A DNA stretch of 33,746 nt from CAZIAK01 sp964537035 (GCA_964537035.1 CAZIAK010000046.1:1-33746); one strand, 5' to 3'; numbered from the stretch's first letter, positions 8,647 to 16,993 are shown. The notes: a model not told the origin generated them from the letters alone. A program made the numbers and translations.

Positions 8647-8753
8647 GTCCGCTCATGTCATGTGGCAACTGTTGCCGGACGCGTAGGGGCACGCCCGGTG
8701 CACACTGACGGACACCCGCCAGCCGACCCACGCTGTTCCCGCCCGGACCAGCC

Positions 8754-8779
8754 GCACAACCCACAGAGGAGGGTTGCGC
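8754..8779 (-). terminator. Stem-loop downstream of argR
   Basis: Read on the minus strand, GCGCAACCC (8779-8771) pairs with GGGTTGTGC (8762-8754) across an 8-base loop, with one G-U wobble. It lies 127 bases past the argR stop in the 259-base gap before the cyclase gene. No U-tract follows. Nothing else clear is visible in this gap. Confidence 0.3.
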
Positions 8780-8905
8780 CACTCGAACCAGCCAGCAGTG
8801 GCCGTCACCGCCTTCTCGGCAGGTGCAGGGGACGACCTTGAGCCCAGCTGACCACCACGATGGATTTCCTGAGCGAACAGGCAGGGAACACCGGGAATGG
8901 CGGAT

Positions 8906-9400
8906 TCAGCTGGCCGAGCCCTCGACCTTCTCGACGAGGAGGCGCTCGAAGCGACGCTCCAGCCCCCTCTGGGCCCTGCGCTGGGGCGTGGCCACAAAGA
9001 CCACGTCGTCGCCAGCGATGGTGCCCACCACCTCGGGCATGGACATGGAGTCGAGGGCCAGGGCCACGGTCTGGGCCAATCCGGGCCGGGTGGAGACCAC
9101 CAGGATGTTCGGGCCCGCCGGCACCACGGAGCGCACGAAGGGCCGCAGCTCGCCCAGGGTCGGGTACAGCTGGCCCCCGTCATCCGGGTCTTCGCCCTCG
9201 GCCGCCAGGCGGTAGGCCCCGTCGACCTTGTGCGCGCCGAGATACATCAGGTCGCGGCTCAGGCTCGACTGGGTGATATGGAAGCCCTTGTCTTCCAGCG
9301 CGTCCACCAGGTTCTGCTGGGTGCGCGGACGCCGTCGCCGAAGAATCGACTTCAACGCGGCCCGCCGGGCGTCCTGGGTGCCCCGAGTGTTCCTAGGCAT
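8906..9400 (-). CDS. argR: Arginine repressor ArgR
   Basis: A 164-residue ArgR/AhrC family regulator. The N-terminal winged-helix domain includes RRPRTQQNLVDALEDKGFHITQSSLSRDL, whose recognition helix SSLSRDL is diagnostic. The C-terminal domain carries the oligomerisation and arginine-binding signature VVGTIAGDDVVFVAT (GTIAGDDT in most members). The hexamer with bound arginine represses arginine synthesis or activates catabolism. The ATG overlaps the TGA of ridA (ATGA), so the two are translated together. No arginine biosynthetic gene is in the window. A palindrome just upstream of ridA could be its own operator. Confidence 0.95.
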   Translation of the reverse strand: MPRNTRGTQDARRAALKSILRRRRPRTQQNLVDALEDKGFHITQSSLSRDLMYLGAHKVDGAYRLAAEGEDPDDGGQLYPTLGELRPFVRSVVPAGPNILVVSTRPGLAQTVALALDSMSMPEVVGTIAGDDVVFVATPQRRAQRGLERRFERLLVEKVEGSAS

Positions 9401-9858
9401 CAGCCGGCCCCATCTGTGGCATCAGTTGCGGCGCCAGATGGCGGCACGAGAGCTGCGGTCGCCTCGACCTCGAGCAGCGCCCCTTCCTCGACCAACCCGG
9501 CCACCTGCACCAGGCTCATGACCGGGAAATGTCGGCCCATGACACTTCGATAGGCCTGCCCCACAGCCTTGGGGTCGGACAGGTAGTCGGACGTGTCCAC
9601 GCAGAACACCGTCAGCCGCACGATGTCTTCGATCTGGCCGCCGGACAGCCTGACCAGGGTGACCACGTTGGTCAGGGCCTGGGAGAACTGGCTCACGAAG
9701 TCGTCGCCCACCATTTGCTCGTCGGCGTCCCAACCGATCTGGCCCGCCAGAAAAAGCAGGTCCCGCCCGGCAGGGACGCGGATGGCATTGGAGTAACCCT
9801 TGGGCCGGGGCCACTCCGGGGGCTGAAGAGTCTCAAGAGGGGGCCCTGGGTCGCTCAT
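9400..9858 (-). CDS. RidA/YjgF/UK114-family protein
   Basis: A 152-residue member of the Rid superfamily; canonical RidA hydrolyses reactive enamine/imine intermediates released by PLP enzymes. Seen here are YSNAIRVPAGRDLLFLAGQIGWD near the start, a central 'FSQALTNVVTLVRLSGGQIEDIVRLTVFC' and a C-terminal LLEVEATAAL (E for the usual family 'vEiea'). The catalytic Arg of RidA lies near 'R.p.mt.v', whereas here the segment reads FPVMSLVQVAGLVEEGALLEVEA, without the Arg, so this may be a Rid1-7 subgroup member of different activity. The open frame extends upstream to 9987, but the ATG at 9858 fits the family length and leaves room for the palindrome at 9881-9900. It is first in an operon with argR. 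Confidence 0.82.
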   Translation of the reverse strand: MSDPGPPLETLQPPEWPRPKGYSNAIRVPAGRDLLFLAGQIGWDADEQMVGDDFVSQFSQALTNVVTLVRLSGGQIEDIVRLTVFCVDTSDYLSDPKAVGQAYRSVMGRHFPVMSLVQVAGLVEEGALLEVEATAALVPPSGAATDATDGAG

Positions 9859-9880
9859 GCCCGCCACGTTAACAATGTGC

Positions 9881-9900
9881 GCATACTCATCCCAGTATGC
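9881..9900. promoter_or_regulatory. Perfect palindrome upstream of ridA-argR, candidate ARG box
   Basis: GCATACT (9881-9887) and AGTATGC (9894-9900) form perfect 7-base arms around a 6-base spacer. The site lies 23-42 bases upstream of the ridA ATG. ArgR operators are palindromes of about 18-20 bases, and GCATA/TATGC half-sites resemble those known in high-GC bacteria. Autoregulation by the downstream argR product is a plausible inference. Confidence 0.5.
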
Positions 9901-9945
9901 AGAAAACTTGCAAGGCCCCCTGCGCGAGAGCAAGGCCTTGAACGG

Positions 9946-9985
9946 GACGACGCCCCACCACGGATCACCGTGATGGGGCGTCGTC
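9946..9985. terminator. Long stem-loop between the PPC-like gene and ridA
   Basis: GACGACGCCCCA (9946-9957) pairs perfectly with TGGGGCGTCGTC (9974-9985). Inside, after a single C/A mismatch, CACGG pairs with CCGTG around the tetraloop ATCA, giving 17 base pairs. It lies 53-92 bases after the stop of the minus-strand secreted-protein gene and upstream of ridA. It is most simply a factor-independent-like terminator, though no U-tract follows on either strand. Confidence 0.55.
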
Positions 9986-10037
9986 ACACTCGGCGGGCGA
10001 CCTCAGTGCGGCAGGCCGCTCAACCCTCAGCGGCGGA

Positions 10038-11930
10038 CTAGAAGTCCCGGGGACCCAGGCCAGCGCCGTAGGCGACGTAGGTGCCTCCGTCGCCGAGGGA
10101 GCCGCCACCGCCATCGACATCGACCGCGATGCAGTAGGTGGTCATGCCAGCGGCCACCAGGTTCGCCGTGGCTGCTGCCACTGCGGCGGCTTCACTGGTG
10201 TCGGTCACCATCGTGTAGGCGGCCGGGTAGTTGAGCGTCTGCATGAAGCCCTCGGACACGTCGAGGTCGCCGTGATCGATGATCATGGCCAGCTGGAAGT
10301 CTCCGGTGTCGTCACCCACGCCCTGTGAAGGCTGGCCACCACCGCCGCCGTTGGGGGATTCAGTGCCTGTGGGCCCATCGAGGAAGTCGCCCACGTTCAG
10401 GCTGGCGTCGACCGGGAAGCAGCGCATGGGCATGGCCGGATCGAAGTTCCAGTAGAAGTGGTCAGCACCCACGCCAAAGATATCGACGTCCATGATCCGG
10501 GCGTACTTGATGTCGTTGGCCTTGCTCGTGGCCACGACGCCCAGCTCGACGATCGAGCGCACGGTGTCGTCGAACAAGCTCAAGCGGTAGGCGTTGGTGA
10601 GCCGGATGCCGCGCCGGGGCACGGTGAGGTAGGTCACGAACTGGCTGGCCTTGGCGAAGCCCGAGCGGTTGAAGCCCGCAGCATCGACCAACGGGCCCAG
10701 CACGAAGGCGTCGGGCATGGGCGCCGGGCCAATGAACCCGGGGTCGCCTGCGAAGCTGCCAGCACCAGACTTGACGAACGTCTGCCCCGCGGGAGTGAGC
10801 ACGTTGTAGCTCATGCCCCAGCCGTCGATCTGGACACCAGCGGTGAGGACATCTTCGCCGCCGATCTGCTTGAAGCCGATGAAGTCCTCGATGAACGTGC
10901 CGTCCATGGACACACCCACGATCAACTCGCTGAAGTTGGTCAGGTAGGCGGCCTTCTCGAGCTCAAGCTTCAGGTCGTAGGGCCCGGTGGTCAGGCCCTC
11001 GTCGCCAGTGAAGTCGAGGTCTGTATCGGGAGCGCTCTCGACGGCCACCGCGTAGCCCGTGTTCAACTCGAGCGGCGTGGAGAACCGAGAGAACTTGCCC
11101 AGGCCACCGTCGTCGTCGAAGCCCAGCAGCGTTCCACCAGCGTCGAAGAGGCCGAGGAAGGTGTCGATGTCGGTCAGGCTCGCCGGCACGTAGGTCAGCC
11201 CACTGGGCGGACGGGTCTCGACATGCAGGATGGACAGGGCCGCGCCGTCGAAGCTGAAGAAGTCGACGTCATTCGGCGTCAGGGTCAGGCCGGTGATGCA
11301 GAGCGGCGTGCCCGTGATCAGGTGCGGTGCGTCGAGGAAGATCGGCTGGGCCGTGGCCAGGGTGTCGTTCGGCTCGGCATCGTCAGGCTGGACGTCGTCG
11401 CCGGTGAGGTTCGACGTGTTGCCGTCGTCTTCGGGCTGGTTGAGCACGCTCGCATCGAGCATGCCACGACGCACCTTGATGGCCAGCTCAAGCCGGTTCA
11501 GGGAGACGGGCGGGTAGTCCGAAATGCCCTCGCTCCACATCCCGCTGATGGGGCTGATCACCTGGTACTGCAGGGTCTGCTGATCCTTCTCGATCTGGTA
11601 GACACCCAGCACAGCCGACGGGTTCGTCTCGAGTACGGCGAGCACGTCGTCACCCACTTCGACCGCGGGCCAGCCGTCGACGACCAACGTCTGGCTCTGC
11701 TTGCCGGGCTCACCTGCGACGAAGTGATCGACGCTGAGTTCGAGCACGGTCGTGTTGTTCTGCGGCAAGACCTGCATGGCCTCAACGCGAGCCACGAGGA
11801 TCGAGTGGGCAGCATCGACCTGATCGCCGGTCGTCGCCGGCGAAAGAAGACTGAGCACACCCATGGGGAAGGCCAGGCAAAGCACAACTGCCAGGGCCCC
11901 CAGAGAAATCCGGTGCCGAGAGACGCTCAT
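10038..11930 (-). CDS. Large secreted protein with PPC-like domain
   Basis: A 630-residue exported protein. The N-terminus has a basic start and hydrophobic core (SLGALAVVLCLAFPMGVLSLL, about residues 9-29), a Sec signal. Residues about 30-165 form an unrecognised beta-rich domain. Residues about 185-325 resemble a bacterial pre-peptidase C-terminal (PPC) domain: 'DAEPNDTLATAQPI', then 'NDVDFFSFDG', then 'GLFDAGGTLLGFDDDGG' and 'FSTPLELNTGYAVAVES'. No protease catalytic motif is visible in the rest. Residues about 325-600 are unrecognised and contain a Gly-rich linker near 'NGGGGGQPSQGVGDD'. It is probably a surface or extracellular structural protein. It diverges from the O-antigen-ligase-type gene. 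Confidence 0.7.
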   Translation of the reverse strand: MSVSRHRISLGALAVVLCLAFPMGVLSLLSPATTGDQVDAAHSILVARVEAMQVLPQNNTTVLELSVDHFVAGEPGKQSQTLVVDGWPAVEVGDDVLAVLETNPSAVLGVYQIEKDQQTLQYQVISPISGMWSEGISDYPPVSLNRLELAIKVRRGMLDASVLNQPEDDGNTSNLTGDDVQPDDAEPNDTLATAQPIFLDAPHLITGTPLCITGLTLTPNDVDFFSFDGAALSILHVETRPPSGLTYVPASLTDIDTFLGLFDAGGTLLGFDDDGGLGKFSRFSTPLELNTGYAVAVESAPDTDLDFTGDEGLTTGPYDLKLELEKAAYLTNFSELIVGVSMDGTFIEDFIGFKQIGGEDVLTAGVQIDGWGMSYNVLTPAGQTFVKSGAGSFAGDPGFIGPAPMPDAFVLGPLVDAAGFNRSGFAKASQFVTYLTVPRRGIRLTNAYRLSLFDDTVRSIVELGVVATSKANDIKYARIMDVDIFGVGADHFYWNFDPAMPMRCFPVDASLNVGDFLDGPTGTESPNGGGGGQPSQGVGDDTGDFQLAMIIDHGDLDVSEGFMQTLNYPAAYTMVTDTSEAAAVAAATANLVAAGMTTYCIAVDVDGGGGSLGDGGTYVAYGAGLGPRDF

Positions 11931-12206
11931 GGGATCTGTACCAACGGGGTCATACGCTTCGAATACCGCAGCTGGTGCGGCAACATAGGCGCGCCGGGTG
12001 TGGCCCTAAAGCCACGTTTCGGGCCAGCGCACCTTACTACTCCTGTCACCCCAAAGGCTAACCTAGCCTGGAAGGCGGGTCTACCCGTCACGACTCATCG
12101 GAAATCCGCGTATCCTTCTGTAACATCAGGACTTCGGTGTGATGGATCGGATCGCGATGGTCGAGCAGACACGGGAACGGCACTAGACGTCGACGAAACC
12201 GAACCC
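11931..12206. promoter_or_regulatory. Divergent intergenic region with two short inverted repeats
   Basis: A 276-base gap between the starts of the secreted PPC-like protein (minus) and the ligase-type gene (plus), so it must hold two divergent promoters. It contains AGGCTA-ACC-TAGCCT (12055-12069) and GTGGC-6-GCCAC (12000-12015). It is less GC-rich than the flanking genes. I cannot assign -35/-10 boxes with confidence. Confidence 0.4.
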
Positions 12207-13979
12207 ATGACGTTACCTACGGATCGACTGTCTCGCTGGTGCCGCTCACTAGCTCTGCTAGCGCTAGCGGCCGGCCTGGTCACCCTGGCCGTCGTCAGCG
12301 ACCACGCCATCGTCCGCCCCAAGCTCGCCTGGGGTCAGGGTCTGATTCTCGCCGGCTCCTGCTTGCTGTTGATGAGCCAGGCACTTGCGGGCCGTTTAAT
12401 ATTCCGTTGGCCTGCATTCACCGCCGCCGCCCTCCTGCCCGCCGCGATCACCGGGCTTTGGCTTCTGATCGGCGACCCCACCAGCCCGCTCCAAGCCCGG
12501 GACGAACTCTGGCGCATGCTGATGATCCCCCTGGCGGCCTGGCTCACCGCCGGTGTGCTGGAGGGGCCCCAGGCTCGCAGACTGCTCGTGGCCGTGCTCG
12601 CAGCGGCCGGGATCTGGGTCGGAGGCCTGGCCCTGCTCGAACGTGTCGGCGGCCTGGGAGGCCTCTCGTCCCTGGGCATCGACCCCGCCAGCCGCTCGGA
12701 CGCGGGCTTCGGCAACCCGGTCTTCCTCGGCGCCTGGCTAGTGCTGACCACGCCCCTGCTCCTGGCCGAGGCGCTCATCGAACCCTCGGCCTGGCGCTGG
12801 CCTGCGGCCCTGGCAGCGGGGCTGTGCCTGCCGGCCTTGCTGGCCACGGGCAGCGCAGGAGCCTGGCTCGGCTTCGGCGTGGCCATGGTCATCGCACTGG
12901 TGCTGCTCATCCCAGCCTCTCGAGCCCTGACCACCGCCCTCACCGGGGGAGCCCTGGGAGCGGCGGCCCTGCTGGTCATGCACCCCCACATCTTGATCCG
13001 CCCCAGAACCCACGGCCTGATCTGGCGGGACACCCTGGCCATGTGCCTCGACCGCCCCTGGGGCGTGGGGCCGGGCCAGTTTCAGATCGAGTTCTTGCCC
13101 TACGCCTCCCCCGAGCTGCTCGCCGCCCACCCGCGAGCCTCGGTGATCATCAATGACGCGCACTGCGAGGCGTTGCAGGTCCTGGCCGAGCTGGGACTAC
13201 CCGGGCTGATCGCCCTGGCCGTGGCCACCTGGTTTCTGCTGCGGGCCGTGGGCACCGTGCTCAAGGGCCCCGCCGATCGGGCACAGGACGCAGCCCGCCT
13301 GGTGGCCGTGGTCGCGGGCATCGGCGGCAGCCTGACCCAGTCGTTCGTCTCCCCCGACCTGCGCTTCGGCGTGTCCACCTTGCTGCTGGGCAGCCTGATC
13401 GGGCTCGCCGCATCGTTCAGCGACGCGATCTCCCTGCCCCTTCCCGGCGGACGGCCGATGCGCATCGCCCTCTCGGCCGTGGCCGCGGTGGGGCTCTGGT
13501 TCACGGTCGACGACACCCACTCCCGGCTGTCCATCACCGACCTGCTACCGCCTGGCGAGGAGGTCGAGCTCACCGACGAGCACTTCTTGCGCCTCTCCGA
13601 GCTGCGAGAAGCGGTGGCTGCCTATCCTGACGACCCCAAGACCCACTACGGTCTGGCCGTCATGCTGGCGGCCATGAACCGAGCCGCCGAAGCTGCGGAC
13701 GAGATGGCCATCGCCCTGGAGCTGAGCCCGGGCAACCCCACGGTGATCCGCCCCCTGGGCATCTTGCAGGCCATGTCCGGCCGCTTCGATGCGGCGATGG
13801 TCAACCTGAACACCATCCTTGAGGCTCAGCCCGACGATCACAACGTGCGCTATCTCATCGCCTTCGCAGCGTTCACCCGAGGCGATCTGCGCACGGCAAA
13901 CCTCGAGATCGAAGAGCTGCTCAGGCGGGACCCCAACCACGCCCGCGGTCGACTGCTGCGGGAGTGGTTGAGGCAGTAA
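12207..13979 (+). CDS. O-antigen ligase/Wzy-type membrane protein with C-terminal TPR repeats
   Basis: A 590-residue protein. Residues about 12-450 hold ten or more hydrophobic segments. The hallmark Wzy_C region is clear: WRDTLAMCLDRPWGVGPGQF (about 273-292), a long periplasmic loop, then NDAHCEALQVLAELGLPGL (about 316-334), in which the usual family 'AHNeyLqvlaElGlpGL' His is kept (H319). The C-terminal part (about 460-590) carries three TPR-like repeats ('DDPKTHYGLAVMLAAMNRAAEAADEMA', 'GNPTVIRPLGILQAMSGRFDAA', 'DHNVRYLIAFAAFTRGD'). Such proteins polymerise glycan units or transfer lipid-linked glycans to an acceptor such as lipid A or a protein. Sequence alone does not decide which. The long open frame upstream to 10458 is antisense shadow; ATG 12207 begins the first helix. 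Confidence 0.82.
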   Translation: MTLPTDRLSRWCRSLALLALAAGLVTLAVVSDHAIVRPKLAWGQGLILAGSCLLLMSQALAGRLIFRWPAFTAAALLPAAITGLWLLIGDPTSPLQARDELWRMLMIPLAAWLTAGVLEGPQARRLLVAVLAAAGIWVGGLALLERVGGLGGLSSLGIDPASRSDAGFGNPVFLGAWLVLTTPLLLAEALIEPSAWRWPAALAAGLCLPALLATGSAGAWLGFGVAMVIALVLLIPASRALTTALTGGALGAAALLVMHPHILIRPRTHGLIWRDTLAMCLDRPWGVGPGQFQIEFLPYASPELLAAHPRASVIINDAHCEALQVLAELGLPGLIALAVATWFLLRAVGTVLKGPADRAQDAARLVAVVAGIGGSLTQSFVSPDLRFGVSTLLLGSLIGLAASFSDAISLPLPGGRPMRIALSAVAAVGLWFTVDDTHSRLSITDLLPPGEEVELTDEHFLRLSELREAVAAYPDDPKTHYGLAVMLAAMNRAAEAADEMAIALELSPGNPTVIRPLGILQAMSGRFDAAMVNLNTILEAQPDDHNVRYLIAFAAFTRGDLRTANLEIEELLRRDPNHARGRLLREWLRQ

Positions 13980-14013
13980 CTGAAGCCACAACCCGGGCAG
14001 GGCTCAGTTGCTG
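13974..14013. terminator. Stem-loop spanning both stop codons of a convergent pair
   Basis: CAGTAACTG (13974-13982) pairs with CAGTTGCTG (14005-14013) with one U-G wobble and a 22-base loop. The left arm holds the stop of the ligase-type gene and the right arm overlaps the stop of the FG-GAP gene. It may serve as a terminator in both directions. No U-tract is present. Confidence 0.4.
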
Positions 14014-15557
14014 GTGGCCTGCAGACCGTTGGTAGACACCAGGCCCGTGGGGGACAGGGGCTCGGTGGCCCAGCCCTGCAGGTAGAAGTCCGTGCCCATG
14101 GGCACGTTGTGGGGCAGCAGGAAGCCCGCCTCGAACGAACCGCTCGCATCGCTGACGAAGCCAGGGACGACGAGGTCGGGCGCTGGCACCAGCACGCCAC
14201 CACGGAAGGGCAGGTCGATGCGCACCAGACCTGCCACCAGGGTCACCAGACCGCTCGCAGGCATGTCCTGGGCGAACAAGGTCACCAAGGTGTTGGGCTT
14301 CAGGTTGCCCGCGCCGGACAACCGGGGATCAGGCGTGTTGACCATGGGCTGGTAGGCCAGTCCAAGGTCTTCCCATGGCGAGGCCGCGTTGTCGTAGACC
14401 GTGTTGTTCTCGCCGGACGTGTTGGCCACGATCACGGACATCACGTCGTCGTTGTTCAGGTCAGCGAACGCCGCGTGGCGAGAGTCGCCCGAACCGCTCA
14501 TGGCCACGCGCTGCAGGCTGCCGCCGTTGTTCACGTAGAAGAAGTTCGGCTCCTCTTTGTTGGCCACGAAGAGGTCGAGGTCGCCGTCCCCTTCCATGTC
14601 GCTCCAGGCGGCGTGGTAGCTGTCACCGGCGTCCTGGGCCGGGTGCTGGCTGCCAGCCAGGGTGAAGCTGCCAGAGCCGTCGTTGGTGTAGAGGGTGTTG
14701 AGCTGACCCTTGCGGTTGCAGGCGAAAAAGTCGAGATCGCCGTCACCGTCAAAGTCGGCCATGCTCACGGCGAAGGTCTTGGTCGTCTCGGTGGCGATGG
14801 GGTCGCCGGTCATGGCCGAGAAGACGCCCTCGACGCCGCCCTGCACACCACCCTGGTTGAAGTACACGAAGTTCTCCAGGTCGTTGCTGTTGGCCAGGGC
14901 GATCTCAAGGTCGCCGTCGCCATCGAGGTCACCCAGGCACAGGTCGCGGGACGGCCCGTTGTCCGTCACCAACGCACCCGTGGTCACCTTGACGAAGTTG
15001 CCGCCGCCCTGGTTGTCGTAGAAGAAGGTGGGCTCGAGCTGGTTCGCGAAGAGCAGGTCCTGGTCGCCATCGCCGTCCATGTCGCCCCACGCTGTGGCGT
15101 AGGATTCACCGGCGTCGTTGCAGACCACGCTCGCGCTCATCTTGGCGAACTGGGGAGTCGCCACGCCTGCAGGCGGGCGCAGGTTTCTGAACAGGCCGTT
15201 GTTGACCACGTGACCGTTGGCCGTGGCCAGGTCGAGGTCGCCGTCGCCGTCCATGTCACCCCAGGCAGAGTGGAACGTGTAGCCACCATCGGTCAGGGAG
15301 ACCTCGGTGGGCAGGGCATCGAAGGTGCCGTTGCCGTGGTTGACGAAGAGAACGTTGTCCTCGCCGAAGTTGCTCAGATAGATGTCGACGTCACCGTCTT
15401 CATCGAAGTCTGCGGGGGAGATGGCGCGGGTGTTGCCGCCACTGTTCGCCACGGCCGAATCGGAGTTCGGCTGGAGCAGATTGACCTGGGCATCAAGGTT
15501 GGCTGCAAGGCAGGCAACACACAAAAGGAAAGCGATTCTCATCTTCAAGTCTCTCAC
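14004..15557 (-). CDS. Secreted FG-GAP/VCBS beta-propeller protein
   Basis: A 517-residue exported protein (512 from the second start). The signal peptide is MRIAFLLCVACLAANLDA, cleavable before Q. Two starts are possible: GTG 15557 or ATG 15542, and the latter gives the tidier signal. Seven calcium-loop motifs of the D-x-D-x-D-G-D type follow at about 60-70 residue spacing (DFDEDGDVD, DMDGDGDLD, DMDGDGDQD, DLDGDGDLE, DFDGDGDLD, DMEGDGDLD and a degenerate DLNNDDVMS), suggesting a seven-bladed propeller. The last 100 residues form a separate domain ending in 'GTDFYLQGWA' and 'SNGL', a C-terminal module I associate with Planctomycetota exported proteins. Likely role: surface binding or adhesion. 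A paralogue lies immediately upstream. Confidence 0.85.
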   Translation of the reverse strand: MRDLKMRIAFLLCVACLAANLDAQVNLLQPNSDSAVANSGGNTRAISPADFDEDGDVDIYLSNFGEDNVLFVNHGNGTFDALPTEVSLTDGGYTFHSAWGDMDGDGDLDLATANGHVVNNGLFRNLRPPAGVATPQFAKMSASVVCNDAGESYATAWGDMDGDGDQDLLFANQLEPTFFYDNQGGGNFVKVTTGALVTDNGPSRDLCLGDLDGDGDLEIALANSNDLENFVYFNQGGVQGGVEGVFSAMTGDPIATETTKTFAVSMADFDGDGDLDFFACNRKGQLNTLYTNDGSGSFTLAGSQHPAQDAGDSYHAAWSDMEGDGDLDLFVANKEEPNFFYVNNGGSLQRVAMSGSGDSRHAAFADLNNDDVMSVIVANTSGENNTVYDNAASPWEDLGLAYQPMVNTPDPRLSGAGNLKPNTLVTLFAQDMPASGLVTLVAGLVRIDLPFRGGVLVPAPDLVVPGFVSDASGSFEAGFLLPHNVPMGTDFYLQGWATEPLSPTGLVSTNGLQATSN

Positions 15558-15604
15558 CGGGGTGGACAGATTCGGTCGCCCCTATCGGCTCGAACCCACC
15601 CCGG
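15557..15604. promoter_or_regulatory. Inverted repeat between the two FG-GAP genes
   Basis: CCGGGGTGG (15557-15565) is a perfect inverted copy of CCACCCCGG (15596-15604) with a 30-base loop. On the minus-strand transcript it lies after the lipoprotein gene's stop and ends 15 bases before the ATG at 15542. It could terminate the first gene or fold over the second gene's leader. Confidence 0.35.
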
Positions 15605-15657
15605 CGATAAGACTTTCTGCCAGCCGCTTCCGTTTCTCGACGACCAGCGAGCTGAGA

Positions 15658-16968
15658 TCAGCGCTCCGCAGGCCCCAGGACCAGCTGCAGATCGGGCCCT
15701 ACGGCATCGACGATCAGCAGATCGACCGACCCGCCGCCCTGAAGGTCGCCCCACGCGCAGCCCGTGGCTTCGAGCGGGTTTTTTGCCAGGGGCACATCGT
15801 CACAGGCAGTGAACCGGGCGCCCCCGTCGTTCAGATAGAGGTAGGGAGGTCCCTGCCGGTTGAGGATGGCCAGGTCGCGCACCCCGTCCCCATCGAGGTC
15901 GACCATGGCCACGTCGGTGGAGTTGCCACCATCCCCCGGAGGCAGAGCGCCCGAGCTGAGGGAGAACAGCCCCCCGCCGCCGTTGAGCCAGACCTCGTTG
16001 GCCTCGCCCTTGCGATTGCTGAAGGCCAGGTCGAGGTCGCCGTCGCCGTCGAGATCGCCCATCGCCACGCCGCAGCTCTTGGACGAGACCTGAGCCAGCT
16101 CGGTGGTGCGGTCCTGGACGAAGGCCCCCGCCTGCCCGTCCTGGGCGCCACCTTGGTTGAGGTACACCGCGTGGGCGTTGGCGCCCCAGTTGGCAACGAC
16201 CACGTCGTCATCCCCATCGCCATCGAGGTCGGCGCAGGCCACCGCCCGTGAGTTGCCGCCCTCGGAGCTGAGCGGGTCAGCGGGAGCAGCGACGAAGTGG
16301 CCCCGCCCGTCGTTGAAGTGCAGCTCGTTGTGGGCCCTGCGGTTGGCCACCACCGCGTCCATGTCGCCGTCGAGGTCGAGGTCGGCGCAGGCGGCTCCGT
16401 ACGAATCTCTGGCGTGCTCGGTGAGCGAGCCACCGTCCGCCGATTCGAAGCCCTGCCGACCGCCGAGATTGAGCTGTAACAGGTTCGCTTGCTCATCCGA
16501 ATGGACCACCAGGAGATCGGCGCGGCCGTCGCCGTTCAGGTCTGCCGCCGCGGCACCAAACGTCGGCCCCGAGGCGGCGCCCGCGCCCTCGCCCACGGTG
16601 GTCGAGGACTGGCTGCCCAGGGAGCCCTGGCCGTCGTTCCAATAGAGGGTGTCGGGCTCGTTGAACGCGCCCACGAAGGCGTCGAGGGCGCCGTCCCCAT
16701 CGGCATCGAGCAGGCACACCGCGCGGGAGTTGCCGCTGGCGGGCCCGAACGACCTCCGCGAGAGCACCTCGACGCAAGCGCCCCCCGACGCTGCGGCCGC
16801 GGGCTGGCTCGCAGCGGGCGCTGGCACGAGGGCTTCCGGGCCTGCCGATTCACCCGTCACAGCGGGAGCCCCCGCTGCAGCGGGCTGGGGCGCCGGCTCG
16901 GGTGACTCTTCTGAGGGCTTGAGTTGGCAGGCCGAGAGGGCGATCAAGGTGACGGCGAGGATGCGCAT
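15658..16968 (-). CDS. FG-GAP/VCBS beta-propeller lipoprotein
   Basis: A 436-residue protein. MRILAVTLIALSAC is a lipoprotein signal (lipidated Cys 14). It is followed by a Pro/Ala/Glu-rich tether to about residue 60 and then seven D-x-D/N-x-D-G motifs (DADGDGALD, DLNGDGRAD, DLDLDGDMD, DLDGDGDDD, DLDGDGDLD, DLDGDGVRD and a degenerate DLQGGGSVD), consistent with one seven-bladed calcium-binding propeller. The start at 16968 is chosen because a strong Shine-Dalgarno GGAGG lies about 9 bases before it; the frame extending to 17208 is not coding. It is paralogous to the next gene downstream but membrane-tethered and lacking that protein's C-terminal module. Confidence 0.85.
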   Translation of the reverse strand: MRILAVTLIALSACQLKPSEESPEPAPQPAAAGAPAVTGESAGPEALVPAPAASQPAAAASGGACVEVLSRRSFGPASGNSRAVCLLDADGDGALDAFVGAFNEPDTLYWNDGQGSLGSQSSTTVGEGAGAASGPTFGAAAADLNGDGRADLLVVHSDEQANLLQLNLGGRQGFESADGGSLTEHARDSYGAACADLDLDGDMDAVVANRRAHNELHFNDGRGHFVAAPADPLSSEGGNSRAVACADLDGDGDDDVVVANWGANAHAVYLNQGGAQDGQAGAFVQDRTTELAQVSSKSCGVAMGDLDGDGDLDLAFSNRKGEANEVWLNGGGGLFSLSSGALPPGDGGNSTDVAMVDLDGDGVRDLAILNRQGPPYLYLNDGGARFTACDDVPLAKNPLEATGCAWGDLQGGGSVDLLIVDAVGPDLQLVLGPAER

Positions 16969-16993
16969 GGGCGACCTCCAGAGAGGGGCGAGA

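Noticed and set aside
10458..12206. N-terminal extension of the ligase-type protein back to 10458
   Set aside because: The segment is antisense to the secreted PPC-like gene, is His/Gln/Arg-rich without domains, and the protein has a natural hydrophobic start at 12207.
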